A stretch of 64,000 nucleotides of DNA from Paenibacillus silvae (lineage in GTDB: Bacteria > Bacillota > Bacilli > Paenibacillales > Paenibacillaceae): NCBI RefSeq assembly GCF_014639235.1, contig NZ_BMFU01000018.1, positions 1 to 64,000 on the forward strand. Direction: 5' to 3'. A model generated the notes under the pieces. It did not search any database and was not told the origin of the DNA. It saw only the letters and a list, made by a program, of their open reading frames with translations. Positions within the stretch are counted from its first letter, which is position 1. Every line of letters begins with the position of its first letter. Both the position numbers and the translations under genes were made by a program. Positions 1-8,246 of this stretch are shown here, piece after piece.

Positions 1-135
1 GCTCATTTTGAATCTGACGAGATTATAAATCTCATTGTTGATCTTGCAAGCAAGATCAGTACTCACTCGTTGTTCAGTTTTCAAAGATCAAACTTCTTTT
101 CGCCGCCGTCGCTCGTTCGCTTCAGCAACTCTTAT
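1..135 (-). other. Leader region of an rRNA operon lying left of the window
   Basis: Read on the minus strand, this stretch carries the conserved pre-16S leader of Bacillales rRNA operons. A boxA-like antitermination element (TCTTTGAAAACTGAAC on the minus strand) occupies 72-87. The inverted repeat GATCTTGC/GCAAGATC near 41-58 could form a processing stem. The leader ends at the window edge in a short sequence of the kind that directly precedes 16S rRNA. The 16S gene is therefore expected immediately beyond position 1, but no rRNA sequence is inside the window. The short open frame at 70-348 on the plus strand lies over this leader and its promoters and is not a gene. Confidence 0.8.
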
Positions 136-164
136 ATCTTATCATGTCCGAACCAACTTTGCAA
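136..164 (-). promoter_or_regulatory. rRNA operon promoter, proximal (P2)
   Basis: On the minus strand a -35 box TTGCAA (159-164) and a -10 box TAAGAT (136-141) are separated by exactly 17 bases. The boxA-like leader element follows about 50 bases downstream. Position and spacing fit the proximal promoter of the rRNA operon that begins left of the window. Confidence 0.7.
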
Positions 165-248
165 GCTCTTTTTTTCAAGCTTCTTTGGAAGCTCTTTTGT
201 AAGCTACTTGCCGCACCGTGTAAACCGTGTTTTCTTGGCCGGAATTAG

Positions 249-277
249 AATATACCATATAACGAAACAGTTGACAA
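249..277 (-). promoter_or_regulatory. rRNA operon promoter, distal (P1)
   Basis: On the minus strand a -35 box TTGTCA (272-277) and a -10 box TATATT (249-254) are separated by 17 bases. It lies 113 bases upstream of the proximal promoter, the tandem arrangement usual for rRNA operons. The sequence between 278 and 511 shows no gene or other recognisable element. Confidence 0.65.
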
Positions 278-511
278 CTTGTAAAATATCCCACAACAAC
301 TCCTCTCAAATCCCCTCACAAATACTTGTCTCCATACAAAACCTTTGACTGTATAGTCGCAATACACATATCAATCCACATCGTACATTTAGTTTTTTTC
401 TCTGAATTTATGCTTACAACATCTGGCCGTGCAAAAGTCCCTTCATATGAAGACTCCTAGTATAGAAGCCCTCAACTCATCAATTCCAATATTATTCTTG
501 TTGATTACTCC

Positions 512-1066
512 TCATGGTAACACCTTAGCGAATCTCCCCATGATAAGGGTATCGTAATATTGTCCATCAGCATGTCGTCGGTCCCGCTTGAGAACACCTT
601 CAACCTCAAACCCGTGCATCTCATACAGGCGTATGGCCTTCTCGTTCGTTGCAAGCACCTTTAATGTTACCTTCTCCACAGCATTCTTGTCCGCCCATTC
701 CAGACACAACTTCAATAACTCTTTGCCAATGCCGTACCCCCAGAATGAACGGGCGACACACACTCCAAACTCTACCTGATGCTTGAAACGCTTCAACTCT
801 GTCCCCGCACATCGGCAGTATGCAGCAATCTGACCTGATACCTCGGCTACCAGAAAAAGATTCGTACTCCTTTCAGCATCCATACGAATGATTTCTTCAA
901 AACCCGCCTCATCGATGAAAGCTTCCCCTGCTTCACGATCCATATTTTCCGTTTCCCCGTCCAACTGCACACGAAGTGCGCTTAAGACGCCAGCATCACT
1001 TACCTCGGCTGAACGAATCATGTATCTCATGCCTTTAACTTCATACTCCTGCTGCTTAATAATCAC
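512..1066 (-). CDS. GNAT family N-acetyltransferase
   Basis: A 184-residue protein with the GNAT fold. The acetyl-CoA binding motif is visible as GVCVARSFWGYGIGKELL, with R/Q-x-x-G-x-G/A represented by FWGYGIGK. It is followed by the beta5/alpha4 region ending LKVLATNEKAIRLYEMHGF, the usual N-x-x-A-x-x-L-Y-x-x-x-G-F motif. It transfers an acetyl group from acetyl-CoA to an amine; the substrate cannot be told. The GTG start at 1066 has a strong GGAAGGAGGAG upstream but with long spacing. The Met at 1021 (MIRSAEV) gives a more typical GNAT N-terminus, so the start is uncertain. The gene stands alone between the rRNA leader and the YesN-type regulator. Confidence 0.85.
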   Translation of the reverse strand: MIIKQQEYEVKGMRYMIRSAEVSDAGVLSALRVQLDGETENMDREAGEAFIDEAGFEEIIRMDAERSTNLFLVAEVSGQIAAYCRCAGTELKRFKHQVEFGVCVARSFWGYGIGKELLKLCLEWADKNAVEKVTLKVLATNEKAIRLYEMHGFEVEGVLKRDRRHADGQYYDTLIMGRFAKVLP

Positions 1067-1328
1067 CTTGATCCACTCTCCTCCTTCCCATTATAAAATA
1101 AAACCACTTAAATCCTCGCTCAATTCACATATCCAGCTCGTTTTCAGCCGTCTTTAAATCTGTTTCTTCTATACAAAATCTACTATTCCGAATCCATTTC
1201 TTACTACACTGCACCGAAATTCCCTTAACCTTCCCTTCCTCATCTCATTCATACATATCTGAACCTTATTATCTGACCCATGCTTATCTTACGTTACAAG
1301 CCATCACCGATCTGTCAGATCACCCACA

Positions 1329-2933
1329 CTAACCAATCTCGGACGGGCTTTTTCCCGTCAGCATCTTAAACACCTGGCTAAAATACGTCGCGTTGCGGAA
1401 TCCCGTCATCTCGCTCACTTCATAGACCATATAATGTCCTGATTGCAGCAGCTCCATCGCTCGCTGGATACGATATCCATTCAGATAGCTGACAAAATTC
1501 TCTCCCGTCACCCTTTTGAATAACTGACTCAAATATTTGGGGTGCACAAAAAGATTTTTGGCAATCGCCTCGAAACTGATCTCCTCTGCGTAATGCTCCT
1601 CCACATACTGTTTCACTTGTGCAATGAGCTTGTTGCTTTTCTTTTCGCCCATCTCTTTGCGAAGCTGCTCCAGCCAGTCCCGGATCACACCATTCATCCA
1701 GCCAATCAGATCATGCAGGGCATACTTCGATTGGATCTCGCGCAAGAAATCACTCATCGTGAGCGGAGGGGTCAACATCGGCTGCTGCTTTTTCCAGCTG
1801 TGCATCATCGTATCAAACAAACTGACTGCTATGACCTGGGCATCCTGAATGCCCGCACAATTTCCTTCCTGCAGAGAACGGAACAGGTGAAGCCATATTT
1901 CCTCTGCCTGACTTATTCGCATATCAGCCCAAGCCTCATCCCACTGGTGAAGCAACAAGGAATAATCCGTTACACTACGCTCCGCTCCCTCGGATGCCTC
2001 ATAGTGATATATACGGCTTCCACCTTGAAACTCCGCTCGTTCTACCGCTTCCCGGCTCTCCAGATATGAGTCAATGACCTCACAAGGATGGTGCTTTACC
2101 CGGCCAATACCCGCACTGACCTCAATTTTCAGATACGTAAAGATCTGATCCATCATTCGGCCTACAAGCACCTGCAATTCTTCAAAATAATCCTGATCCC
2201 CCAGCATCAGCAGCACAAATACCTGATCCGAATAGTCTACAATCTCCAGCTGACAATCTGCCATACGGGAGCCATGTTCCTTCACCGTCTCCTGAATAAT
2301 ATCTGCCGCCCCATAGCGCAGCAGCTGCCAGTCCCGCTCCTTCATACGTGTCATAAAACCAGGACGATTCAGATGCAGACTAACGGCTCGAACCTGAGCG
2401 TATATCCGAAATCCGATATATTCCATTCTCGCTTCAGGCAATTCATCGGCCCGATAGCGGGTGGTAAGTAGTTCATGCAGAAACTGCTTGCGCAGATAAG
2501 GAAGCACCCGCCCTGCTTCTTGTTTGTACGTCCGCTCCAGTCGCTCATGCCGCTCTCGCACATCCTGTTCCAGCAGTACCTCCCGCAGCACAGACTCAAT
2601 CTCCTCCACCTCCGCCGGCTTCAGCAAAAAGTGATTCACGCCCCAGCGCATAGCTGCTCTGGCGTTCTCGAACTCGTCATATCCACTAAGGATGATAATC
2701 GGCAGATGAGGATAGTCACGCCGCAGCGCCTGCGTAACCTCAAGTCCAGTCATGCCCGGCAAATACACATCGGTCATCACGAGATCAGGGTGCATACGTT
2801 CGAAAAGCTCCAACGCCTCCTCACCGCTTGCAGCTGTACCTGCAATGCTCAGGCCCAATGAGGACCAGTCGATATGCTCGGTCAGCGCTTTGACAATATG
2901 CGGATCATCATCCACAAGCATAATGGTCTTCAT
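1329..2933 (-). CDS. YesN-type response regulator with AraC output domain
   Basis: A 534-residue response regulator. The receiver domain (residues 1-120) has the acidic pair at D9/D10, phospho-acceptor D55 (MTDVYLPG) and the conserved LLKPA lysine. A long middle region of about 300 residues precedes a C-terminal AraC-type double helix-turn-helix domain ending in FRNATYFSQVFKMLTGKSPSE. It starts by a 4-base ATGA overlap with the YesM-type kinase gene, so the two are translationally coupled partners. In the YesM/YesN family the output usually activates a neighbouring sugar transporter and glycosidase operon, here the GH105/CUT1 genes upstream in the same transcription direction. Confidence 0.92.
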   Translation of the reverse strand: MKTIMLVDDDPHIVKALTEHIDWSSLGLSIAGTAASGEEALELFERMHPDLVMTDVYLPGMTGLEVTQALRRDYPHLPIIILSGYDEFENARAAMRWGVNHFLLKPAEVEEIESVLREVLLEQDVRERHERLERTYKQEAGRVLPYLRKQFLHELLTTRYRADELPEARMEYIGFRIYAQVRAVSLHLNRPGFMTRMKERDWQLLRYGAADIIQETVKEHGSRMADCQLEIVDYSDQVFVLLMLGDQDYFEELQVLVGRMMDQIFTYLKIEVSAGIGRVKHHPCEVIDSYLESREAVERAEFQGGSRIYHYEASEGAERSVTDYSLLLHQWDEAWADMRISQAEEIWLHLFRSLQEGNCAGIQDAQVIAVSLFDTMMHSWKKQQPMLTPPLTMSDFLREIQSKYALHDLIGWMNGVIRDWLEQLRKEMGEKKSNKLIAQVKQYVEEHYAEEISFEAIAKNLFVHPKYLSQLFKRVTGENFVSYLNGYRIQRAMELLQSGHYMVYEVSEMTGFRNATYFSQVFKMLTGKSPSEIG

Positions 2934-4768
2934 CCTTTTTCACCGTCCAGCCACAGATTTAATTGCTCTTCGGTCTCAATTCGCGGCAGCGTGATTTGCA
3001 CCTCCACACCACCTGAACCTCTATTACTCAGCTGCACGCCGTACCTTTGCCCGCAATACAGCTGTATGCGCTCATGCACGTTGCGTACTCCAATCCCTTT
3101 CGAATCTTCTATGCTCCATTCATTCGGCAAACCTTGTCCATTATCCGTAATCCGTATCCTGATATCAGGCACAGGCTCATCGATCTGGTCAATATGCACC
3201 TGAATACGGAGTGCTTCTTCATTTGAATGTCCGTGCATAACGGCATTTTCAATAAAAGGCTGCAAAATGATTTTCGGAATATAACAACCCCGAATGCGCG
3301 GATCAATCCTTTCCTGATAATGAATAGCAAACGGCAAGCGTTCGGATTGAATGCTGACGTAACACCGGGCATGCTCCAGCTCATCACGCACACGAATAAA
3401 CAGTTTGCCCCCGCTCAGCCCGATCCGCAGCAGCTTGCTCAGCTGTACGATCATACGACTGATGTCCTTGGCTTCATAATCGAGAGCACGCCAGTGAATC
3501 ATATCCAGCGTATTGTACAGAAAATGGGGTTTGATCTGCGCTTCAAGCAGGCTGGTCTGGGCTTCGCGTTTGGCACGACTCTCATCCTTGACCTGCTCCA
3601 TAAGCCCCGTCAGCTGTGAAGCCATATGGTTGAACCCGTATGCCAAGTGGGCATATTCCTCCGTAAACGACAGTTGTACACGGGTGTTGAAGTCTCCTTT
3701 TTCAAGCTGTCTCATACGTTTAATCAATTGCCGCAACGGACGGATAATCTGCCTTACAAACAAGTAAGCAAGCACAGCGGAGCAAAGCAGTCCGAGCACT
3801 GCGATACCAAGGATCTGCCAGCCCGCTTGCCGAACTGGAGACAACAGCGTATACACGGGAATCGTCTGCACAAGCCGCCATTGGAGCATCGCTGGTTTGG
3901 AGTAGAGCACCAGTTGAGCACCTCCAGGTTGACCCGACACCACTTCAAACCCATCTTCACCAGGATGGACATGCTCCAGAATCCAGTCACTATCTATAAT
4001 AGAAGAAGACGAATCTGTATAAGTCTGATCAGACCAGGCATCCCCCTCTACCGCAGCAGCTTTCCCCATCTGCATCACGACATTGCCAGCGGTATCTACC
4101 AGCAGCACATTGCCGTCCAGCACCATCGGTACATCAGCGAACCTGCGTACGATATCCGCTCTGCTTAGACGAATGAGCACATAAGCGACCGTCCCGCCTC
4201 GACTGTCATAGATCCGCTGTGCATATCCAACCAAGGATTGCCCTGATTCATTCTCACGAAGTGGGACCCAGGAGGCATCTGCCTTTTCCAGTGCAGAAAA
4301 CCATGAATCATTCGCAAGGGTGTCTAACGTATAAATATGGTCAGCCATCGTAACAGTCACTTCATTAAATGCATCCGTATACAGCTCAACTGAGGTGATG
4401 CCTTCACTTACCACGATGGTATGATCGAGAATTCGCGAAACCTCTCGCCGCTGGTGGATCTGTGCGAGCCTTCCTGTATTGGTCGTCTCCAGCAAACTAG
4501 ACAACTCTCTGTTGCTCGCCAGGCTATAGGCTGTACCTGTCACTCCTGTGATAAAATCAAAGCCCCGTCTTGTGCTCTCATTCAGAAGCGCGAGTCGCGC
4601 TTTACTGATTTCAGTAAAGGTAACGGCAGAGAAGGACTGATAGGACAACCAGACGACAATAGAAACAAGCAACAGATTAAACGCAATAAAGCAAGTCACC
4701 ATCAACGTGGAGAGCTTGCTTTGTTGCAGCTTTTGAAGAATATAGGAAGACCATCTTGCTTTTCGCAT
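2930..4768 (-). CDS. YesM-type sensor histidine kinase
   Basis: A 612-residue membrane kinase. There is an N-terminal membrane segment (about residues 20-42), an extracellular sensing region of about 270 residues, and a second membrane segment near 316-338. A HAMP linker (IRPLRQLIKRM onward) follows, then the His_kinase domain with the phospho-acceptor H415 in AQIKPHFLYNTLD. The ATPase domain carries an N box (PFIENAVMHG) and a G box (ITDNGQGLP). It phosphorylates the overlapping YesN-type regulator. The ATG at 4766-4768 has no clear Shine-Dalgarno sequence, and the gene follows the CUT1 permease by 27 bases, so operon transcription is likely. The ligand is probably a pectin or other plant-derived oligosaccharide, inferred from context. 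Confidence 0.92.
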   Translation of the reverse strand: MRKARWSSYILQKLQQSKLSTLMVTCFIAFNLLLVSIVVWLSYQSFSAVTFTEISKARLALLNESTRRGFDFITGVTGTAYSLASNRELSSLLETTNTGRLAQIHQRREVSRILDHTIVVSEGITSVELYTDAFNEVTVTMADHIYTLDTLANDSWFSALEKADASWVPLRENESGQSLVGYAQRIYDSRGGTVAYVLIRLSRADIVRRFADVPMVLDGNVLLVDTAGNVVMQMGKAAAVEGDAWSDQTYTDSSSSIIDSDWILEHVHPGEDGFEVVSGQPGGAQLVLYSKPAMLQWRLVQTIPVYTLLSPVRQAGWQILGIAVLGLLCSAVLAYLFVRQIIRPLRQLIKRMRQLEKGDFNTRVQLSFTEEYAHLAYGFNHMASQLTGLMEQVKDESRAKREAQTSLLEAQIKPHFLYNTLDMIHWRALDYEAKDISRMIVQLSKLLRIGLSGGKLFIRVRDELEHARCYVSIQSERLPFAIHYQERIDPRIRGCYIPKIILQPFIENAVMHGHSNEEALRIQVHIDQIDEPVPDIRIRITDNGQGLPNEWSIEDSKGIGVRNVHERIQLYCGQRYGVQLSNRGSGGVEVQITLPRIETEEQLNLWLDGEKG

Positions 4769-4795
4769 AAGGAATCAACTCGTTTCGTCTTGGAA

Positions 4796-5644
4796 TTACC
4801 CTTTGAGCCCGGAGGTCGCGATTCCTTCCACGAAGTACTTTTGACACATGATAAATACGATGAAACATGGCACAAGGGATAAAACAGACATTGCGAACAT
4901 TGGACCCCAATCGGATTGTGAGCTGGAATCGAGGAACAACCGCAGTCCCAGCGGAACGGTGTACTTGCTCACATCGCTCAAGTAGATCAGCTGACTGAAG
5001 AAATCATCCCATGTCCACAGGAATGTGAAGATCATCGTGGTGACGAGTGCCGGAAAAGCGAGCGGGATAATGATTTTGGTATAGATTCTCACTGGACCAC
5101 ATCCATCAATTGTCGCCGCTTCATCGAGCTCTTGAGGCAGCCCCCGGAAAAACTGTACCATCAGGAATATGAAAAATGCATCCGTTGCCAGCCATTTCGG
5201 GATGACTAGCGGCAAGTACGTATTCACCCACTCCAGATGATTAAAAAGGATATACTGCGGAATCAGCGTAACATGATGAGGCAGCATAATCGTCATCAGC
5301 ATCAATCCGAAGCAGACAGCCTTGAAGCGAAAATTCAGCCGGGCGAAGGCATATGCCGCCATAGAGCAGGAGATCACGTTGCCCAGCACGGCTCCCAGCG
5401 ATAGAACGATGGAGTTCGTCAGAAATTTGGAAAAGGCATTCCCCTGAATTCCCGACCAGCCTGTCATATAATTTTGCCAATTCCACTCCTTCGGCCAGAA
5501 CCAGGTCTCCGTAAAAATCATGTGTCCTGGCTTGAACGAGCTGCCCAGCATCCATAAGACAGGATAAAGCATGACAAAAGCAATGCCCGAGATCAGTACG
5601 TGCTTTGTCACAATCCATGCTGCAGAATTCCGTTGTCCAATCAT
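4796..5644 (-). CDS. Carbohydrate ABC transporter permease, CUT1 family (MalG/AraQ-like)
   Basis: A 282-residue inner-membrane permease with six predicted helices. The cytoplasmic EAA loop that docks with the ATPase is visible as EAATIDGCGPVRIYTKIIIP. It pairs with the MalF-like permease just upstream, whose stop overlaps this start as ATGA (5641-5644). No ATP-binding subunit is encoded nearby. CUT1 systems of Bacillales often share a genomic MsmX-type ATPase, so this absence is normal. The cargo is probably an unsaturated rhamnogalacturonan oligosaccharide, judged from the GH105 gene. Confidence 0.92.
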   Translation of the reverse strand: MIGQRNSAAWIVTKHVLISGIAFVMLYPVLWMLGSSFKPGHMIFTETWFWPKEWNWQNYMTGWSGIQGNAFSKFLTNSIVLSLGAVLGNVISCSMAAYAFARLNFRFKAVCFGLMLMTIMLPHHVTLIPQYILFNHLEWVNTYLPLVIPKWLATDAFFIFLMVQFFRGLPQELDEAATIDGCGPVRIYTKIIIPLAFPALVTTMIFTFLWTWDDFFSQLIYLSDVSKYTVPLGLRLFLDSSSQSDWGPMFAMSVLSLVPCFIVFIMCQKYFVEGIATSGLKG

Positions 5645-6591
5645 GATTTTCCACCATCCTCATAGTGTACCCACAACTTGCTGCTGCGGAATACGAGCAA
5701 TGTAAATACGCCGATCAGAATTACCAGCACCCACGCCATCGCGGAAGCATAGCCCATCTGGAAGAAGGAAAATCCTTTTTTGTACAGATATAGCGAGTAC
5801 ATCAGTGTTGAATTCACTGGTCCACCACTACCGTTGCTGATGATGAAGGCCTGTGTGAACGATTGAAAGGATGTGATCAGCTGCATAACCAGGTTAAAGA
5901 AAATGACCGGAGACAGAATCGGCAATGTGATATAGAAAAATCTGCGCATCGGACCTGCTCCATCCACTGCCGAAGCTTCATCGTACTCCGGAGGAATCTG
6001 CTTGAGTCCTGCCAGAAAAATGATCATCGACGAACCGAACTGCCATACGGACAACAGTACAATGGAGTACAGTGCATATTTCGGATTTGCTACCCAATCT
6101 GGTGCCTTGATCCCGATCATCGCCAGCACACTGTTGAGCAGTCCGTCACCGCCCAGCATTTTACGCCACAACATCGCAATAGCTACACTGCCCCCGAGCA
6201 GTGTCGGGATATAATACACCGTGCGGTAAATCCCCAGGCCGCGGATGCCTTTATTGAGCAGCATGGCAACAAACAGGGCAAAGATCAATTTAAGCGGCAC
6301 GGATACAGCAACATAGGTGAACGTCACCTGAAGTGACTTGGCAAACAATTTGTCAGACGTAAACATGGTAGTGTAGTTATCCAGACCGACCCAGTTCGGG
6401 GCGGCCAGGATACTGTAATCGGTAAAGGAAATATATAACGATGCAAGCATGGGACCCAGGGTCAGGAACAATAATCCGACAAGCCAGGGCGCGAGAAATA
6501 ATAAGGCGGCTCCATTATGGGCGTAGCGACGTTTCACACGCCGGGCGGCTACTTTCTCGATTCTGGCTTGACTGACCTGTGATGTCGTCAT
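5641..6591 (-). CDS. Carbohydrate ABC transporter permease, CUT1 family (MalF/LplB-like)
   Basis: A 316-residue permease with a cytoplasmic N-terminus (about 30 residues with several Arg/Lys) and six predicted membrane helices. The EAA loop reads YDEASAVDGAGPMRRFFYIT followed by LP. A ribosome binding site GGGGAGG lies 8 bases before the ATG. It follows the substrate-binding lipoprotein gene by about 100 bases and overlaps the next permease gene by 4 bases. The two permeases should form the membrane channel of one sugar importer. Confidence 0.92.
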   Translation of the reverse strand: MTTSQVSQARIEKVAARRVKRRYAHNGAALLFLAPWLVGLLFLTLGPMLASLYISFTDYSILAAPNWVGLDNYTTMFTSDKLFAKSLQVTFTYVAVSVPLKLIFALFVAMLLNKGIRGLGIYRTVYYIPTLLGGSVAIAMLWRKMLGGDGLLNSVLAMIGIKAPDWVANPKYALYSIVLLSVWQFGSSMIIFLAGLKQIPPEYDEASAVDGAGPMRRFFYITLPILSPVIFFNLVMQLITSFQSFTQAFIISNGSGGPVNSTLMYSLYLYKKGFSFFQMGYASAMAWVLVILIGVFTLLVFRSSKLWVHYEDGGKS

Positions 6592-6695
6592 TTTCGCAAC
6601 CTCCCCGCAGTATTTGAAGTATTCGGAACGGTTATCGACCAGTTACATGTAAGGCACAAGTTGAGCTTGTTTACCGTTATGGCGGCTTCAACTCG

Positions 6696-8027
6696 TTACT
6701 GGCTGGATGCAAGCGTTGCTTTGGCACCTTCAATAAACTGAGTGATAATGTCTGTCATGCTGCCTTGGCCAAAAGCGATCTGTTCGCTTGCACTTTTGAA
6801 ACTCGTGTCCACTTCAGCGAATCCTTGCGGGTATGGCGGGCTAATCTCACTGGAATGTTTGGATACCGTATCAATGAATTGGAAGATAACCTGCTCGGAC
6901 TCTGACAGCTTCGGCTGCATCTGCTCACGAATGCTTGCATTAACAGGCACACCGCGCTCCGAGCCAAGAATCGCCGTTGCTTCCGGGTCATTCACCATAA
7001 AGTCAATGAACATGGCAACTTCTTTAGGATGCTTGGACTTGGCATAACCCGACATGAACTGACCTGGCTTCAGGTACTCACCAATTCGCTGTTCATTCAC
7101 GCCGTGAGGCAGCACTTGAATGCCAAGCTTATGATCCTGGTTTTTGTTCACCTGCTGGAATGTCAGCAACTGATTCGACCAGGCAAAATCCATTGCGGCT
7201 GTACCTAAGGAGATCGGTCTTGTCTCCAGGGCATTTGTTGTAGAAGCTGTAACTTCGGCAGAGGTAGCCCCTCTGTTCTCACGCAGCTTAGCCCACATCT
7301 CGAACCACTGCTTCAATTGATCATTGGTCGCTGTGATCGTACCGTCTTCGAACAAACCTTTGCCTGACTGACGCACAAATACCTCAAACATATTCGTAGC
7401 ACCGGAAATGTCAGCCGAGCCGTAGAAGCCATCTCCCTTGTCCGCAGCGATTTTGGATGCAATCGCGGAGAAATCATCCCAAGTCCAGCTTTCTTTTGGC
7501 TCTTCAATGCCCAGCTGCTGGAATAAAGTTGCATCATAGATGACACCCGGTGCGTTCACTCCAAGGGTAATCGCATATAATTTATCGTCGATCGAGCCAG
7601 CTTTGATCATGCTTTTGTCATGATCTGCGATCCGCAGCTCTTTATCAGCATACGGAGTCAGATCGAGCAGGGCTCCGCGCCGTGCAAAGTCTGTCAGGAA
7701 GGCATAGTCCATCTGGATAATATCCGGGGCATTGGAGCCGGCAACCTGAGTTGTCAGCTTGTCAAAATATCCATCCCATCCCGAATATTCAGGTTTAATC
7801 GTAATGTTTGGATGCTTCTCTTCAAATAATTTGATCACTTTGGTGGTCAGATCATGTCTGGTCTGTGATCCCCACCAGGTCATGCGCAGTTCAATTTTGT
7901 CAGCTGCATCGCCTTGGCTTGTCTCCCCCGAAGATGCAGACTCATTTGAGGCTCCATTGGAACAGGCTGTAGCAAATAATAACAGGGACAGGCAGAACAG
8001 GGTTACCCACTTTTTTGTGCTGATCAT
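6696..8027 (-). CDS. Extracellular sugar-binding lipoprotein, ABC family 1
   Basis: A 443-residue solute-binding protein. The N-terminus is a lipoprotein signal peptide with the lipobox at residues 19-22 (FATAC, lipidated Cys22), followed by a Ser/Gly-rich linker. The mature part begins with LRMTWWGSQTRHDL, typical of family 1 sugar receptors. It captures the oligosaccharide outside the membrane and delivers it to the two CUT1 permeases. A GGAGG site 10 bases before the ATG supports the start. A terminator separates it from the GH105 gene, and its own upstream region carries a TTGACA box and a perfect cre site, so carbon catabolite repression is likely. Confidence 0.92.
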   Translation of the reverse strand: MISTKKWVTLFCLSLLLFATACSNGASNESASSGETSQGDAADKIELRMTWWGSQTRHDLTTKVIKLFEEKHPNITIKPEYSGWDGYFDKLTTQVAGSNAPDIIQMDYAFLTDFARRGALLDLTPYADKELRIADHDKSMIKAGSIDDKLYAITLGVNAPGVIYDATLFQQLGIEEPKESWTWDDFSAIASKIAADKGDGFYGSADISGATNMFEVFVRQSGKGLFEDGTITATNDQLKQWFEMWAKLRENRGATSAEVTASTTNALETRPISLGTAAMDFAWSNQLLTFQQVNKNQDHKLGIQVLPHGVNEQRIGEYLKPGQFMSGYAKSKHPKEVAMFIDFMVNDPEATAILGSERGVPVNASIREQMQPKLSESEQVIFQFIDTVSKHSSEISPPYPQGFAEVDTSFKSASEQIAFGQGSMTDIITQFIEGAKATLASSQ

Positions 8028-8056
8028 GAATGAATTTCCTCCCCTTTTTGCTTATA

Positions 8057-8070
8057 TGAAATCGCTTACA
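8057..8070 (-). promoter_or_regulatory. cre site (CcpA operator) before the sugar-binding lipoprotein gene
   Basis: On the minus strand the 14 bases TGTAAGCGATTTCA match the consensus TGWAANCGNTNWCA at every position. It lies about 30 bases before the start codon and downstream of the likely promoter, a position suited to roadblock repression by CcpA. Confidence 0.75.
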
Positions 8071-8101
8071 AATACATTGTAAACGCCTGTCACTACACAT
8101 G

Positions 8102-8130
8102 ACATAAACAAAAGTAAGCTATCTTGTCAA
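8102..8130 (-). promoter_or_regulatory. Candidate promoter for the sugar-binding protein operon
   Basis: A perfect -35 box TTGACA lies at 8125-8130 on the minus strand. With a 17-base spacer the -10 position reads TTATGT, which is weak. The location, between the GH105 terminator and the lipoprotein gene with a cre site downstream, makes it the best candidate. Confidence 0.45.
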
Positions 8131-8153
8131 AAAAGTAAGGGTTTCCCGGGGAA

Positions 8154-8182
8154 GAAAAACCACCGGAAATTATCCCCGGTGG
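8154..8182 (-). terminator. Terminator after the GH105 gene
   Basis: On the minus strand the inverted repeat CCACCGG/CCGGTGG (8-base loop) is followed by GTTTTTC. It would end transcription between the hydrolase gene and the transporter genes, or reduce read-through. Confidence 0.7.
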
Positions 8183-8246
8183 CGCTCCATTCCTCAAACA
8201 TGATGGACATCCTTCATTCACTATAAGCTTTTCAAATATTTCATGT

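Noticed and set aside
70..348. 92-codon open frame at the left edge
   Set aside because: It covers the rRNA leader and both rRNA promoters on the other strand and has low-complexity sequence unlike a protein.
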